DNA of 7,558 bases, taken from JACVRW01 sp036519295 (GTDB taxonomy: Bacteria; Actinomycetota; Thermoleophilia; Solirubrobacterales; Thermoleophilaceae). Numbering within the stretch: the stretch's first letter is position 1; every line of letters starts with the position of its first letter. The notes beneath the pieces were generated by a model. It saw only the letters and a program-made list of their open reading frames with translations, was not told where the DNA came from and searched no databases. The DNA is taken from positions 1-7,558 of the forward strand of contig DATDLN010000161.1 of NCBI GenBank assembly GCA_036519295.1. Direction: 5' to 3'. The translations under genes were made by a program, and so were the position numbers. Shown here piece by piece: positions 6,757-7,558 of this stretch.

Positions 6757-7558
6757 CTACGCCTCGGCCTCGGCTGCGTCGCGGCGCCGCCCCGCGCGAC
6801 GCAGCTCCACCGGCGCGGCGTGCAGCGCCCGCACGCGCAGGTCCTTCCAGGTCATCCCCTCGCGCACCAGCGCCGGCATGCCCAGCACCAGCGCCGTAGC
6901 GATCTCCACCGCCTGGAGGATGATCCCGTACGCGAGCGCGTCCGTCTTGCCGACGCCGTAGGCCGACAGCACGGCGACGCAGGCCGCCTGGAATACCCCG
7001 AGGTTCGAGGGCATGGCCGGCAGCGCCGCCGTGACGTTGACCGCGAACAGCACCGCGGCGGCCGCGCCGACGCCGGCGCGCTCGTCGAGTCCGAGGGCGA
7101 CGAGCAGGACGTAGCAGGCGAGCCACTGGATCGCCCAAGCGGCCATCTGGTTGAGCGCCGCCCAGCCGCCGAGCCTCGGCTTGCGGAAGACCTGGAGGCC
7201 GGAGCGCACCTGGAGCATCGCCTTGCGCGCCTTCGCCGCGGCCTGCTGCACGCGCTGGAAGCGCGTCGGCTTGCCGCGACGCAGCAGCCAGGGGGTCGAC
7301 ACGACCAGGAGCAGGACGACCACGGGCGCGAGCGTCGCCAGGACCAGCGCGTCCTCGTTGCCCTGGAACAGGCCGACCGTGGCGAACATCACCGCGCCGA
7401 GCGCGGTCAGGGCGAGGATGTTGAGCACGGTCTGCGAGACCAGGGTGCCGAGCACGACCGGGAAGCGGTCGCGCATGCGCCCCAGCCGGCGCGCCACGAT
7501 CAGGGCGCGCGAGGGCTCGCCGAGCCGCGCCGGCAGGCTCGCAGACATCAGCACCCCG
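6757..7558 (-). CDS. UPF0104 / LPG-synthase transmembrane-region (YbhN-type) membrane protein, 5' end outside the window
   Basis: About 266 C-terminal residues of a polytopic membrane protein. LPARLGEPSRALIVARRLGR near the left end is the family's internal 'lP-R-GE-xRa' segment, so the true start and roughly the first 60-80 residues lie beyond 7558; the GTG and ATG codons near 7554 are internal. I count about six hydrophobic segments (counting from 7554: near 33-62, 69-92, 131-155, 160-180, 185-202, 207-230). A basic loop rich in K/R lies at about 92-128. The conserved PSNLGVFQ motif is at 182-189 (plus 6988-7011), where many relatives have PGxLGxxE. The C-terminal tail is charged and ends in EAEA before TAG. 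Relatives include the flippase/translocase region of lysyl-phosphatidylglycerol synthases and proteins next to glycosyltransferases, so a role in lipid or envelope glycolipid handling is plausible but unproven. No aminoacyl-transfer domain is present in the visible part. Confidence 0.88.
   Translation of the reverse strand, partial: GVLMSASLPARLGEPSRALIVARRLGRMRDRFPVVLGTLVSQTVLNILALTALGAVMFATVGLFQGNEDALVLATLAPVVVLLLVVSTPWLLRRGKPTRFQRVQQAAAKARKAMLQVRSGLQVFRKPRLGGWAALNQMAAWAIQWLACYVLLVALGLDERAGVGAAAAVLFAVNVTAALPAMPSNLGVFQAACVAVLSAYGVGKTDALAYGIILQAVEIATALVLGMPALVREGMTWKDLRVRALHAAPVELRRAGRRRDAAEAEA

Noticed and set aside
5940..6899. Plus-strand open frame of 319 codons across the 5' part of metH and the end of the membrane-protein gene
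   Set aside because: Antisense shadow of MetH coding sequence; low-complexity protein, no motif, and the MetH frame is beyond doubt.
1..7558. CRISPR array, tRNA, rRNA, transposon, phage or defence module
   Set aside because: No direct-repeat array, cloverleaf, rRNA-like sequence, transposase/integrase motif or defence-type domain was seen on either strand.

Overview
The window is a GC-rich chromosomal stretch in which every gene I can support lies on the minus strand. High GC, GC-ending codons, GTG and TTG starts, a TANNNT-type -10 box and the flavour of the proteins (a signal-peptide-bearing Amt, a full-length cobalamin-dependent MetH, a UPF0104/LPG-synthase-type membrane protein ending in a WKDLRVRALHAAPVE-like tail) suggest an actinobacterium, perhaps of the Thermoleophilia. 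That lineage call is inference from protein character, not from a search.

Read in the direction of transcription (right to left), the layout is as follows. (1) 7558-6757: 3' part of a UPF0104/YbhN-type integral membrane protein, its 5' end outside the window. (2) A 73-nt gap holding a GC hairpin, a 22-nt imperfect dyad and a promoter-like pair of boxes. (3) 6683-3150: metH, cobalamin-dependent methionine synthase, with all four functional modules. (4) A 29-nt gap with a compact hairpin that overlaps the metH stop. (5) 3120-1663: a group II PLP-dependent amino-acid decarboxylase. (6) 1657-1283: a small SnoaL/NTF2-like protein starting 5 nt after the decarboxylase stop. (7) A 78-nt gap with another GC hairpin and a strong Shine-Dalgarno. 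(8) 1204-1: an ammonium transporter (amt) with a single-base frameshift near 768-770, running off the left edge.

MetH, the decarboxylase and the SnoaL-like protein are spaced like one transcription unit. A shared pathway is not evident: methionine/one-carbon metabolism, amino-acid decarboxylation and ammonium uptake all touch amino-acid and nitrogen metabolism, but that link is weak. The amt and membrane-protein genes look like separate units.

I found no CRISPR array, rRNA, tRNA, insertion sequence, phage gene or defence cassette, and nothing that I would call a previously undescribed system. The points most worth a second look are the amt frameshift, the unsettled metH start (TTG in frame, but a better-placed ATG one base out of frame), and the dyad that overlaps the presumed metH promoter. 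There is no stretch over 300 bases without a gene.
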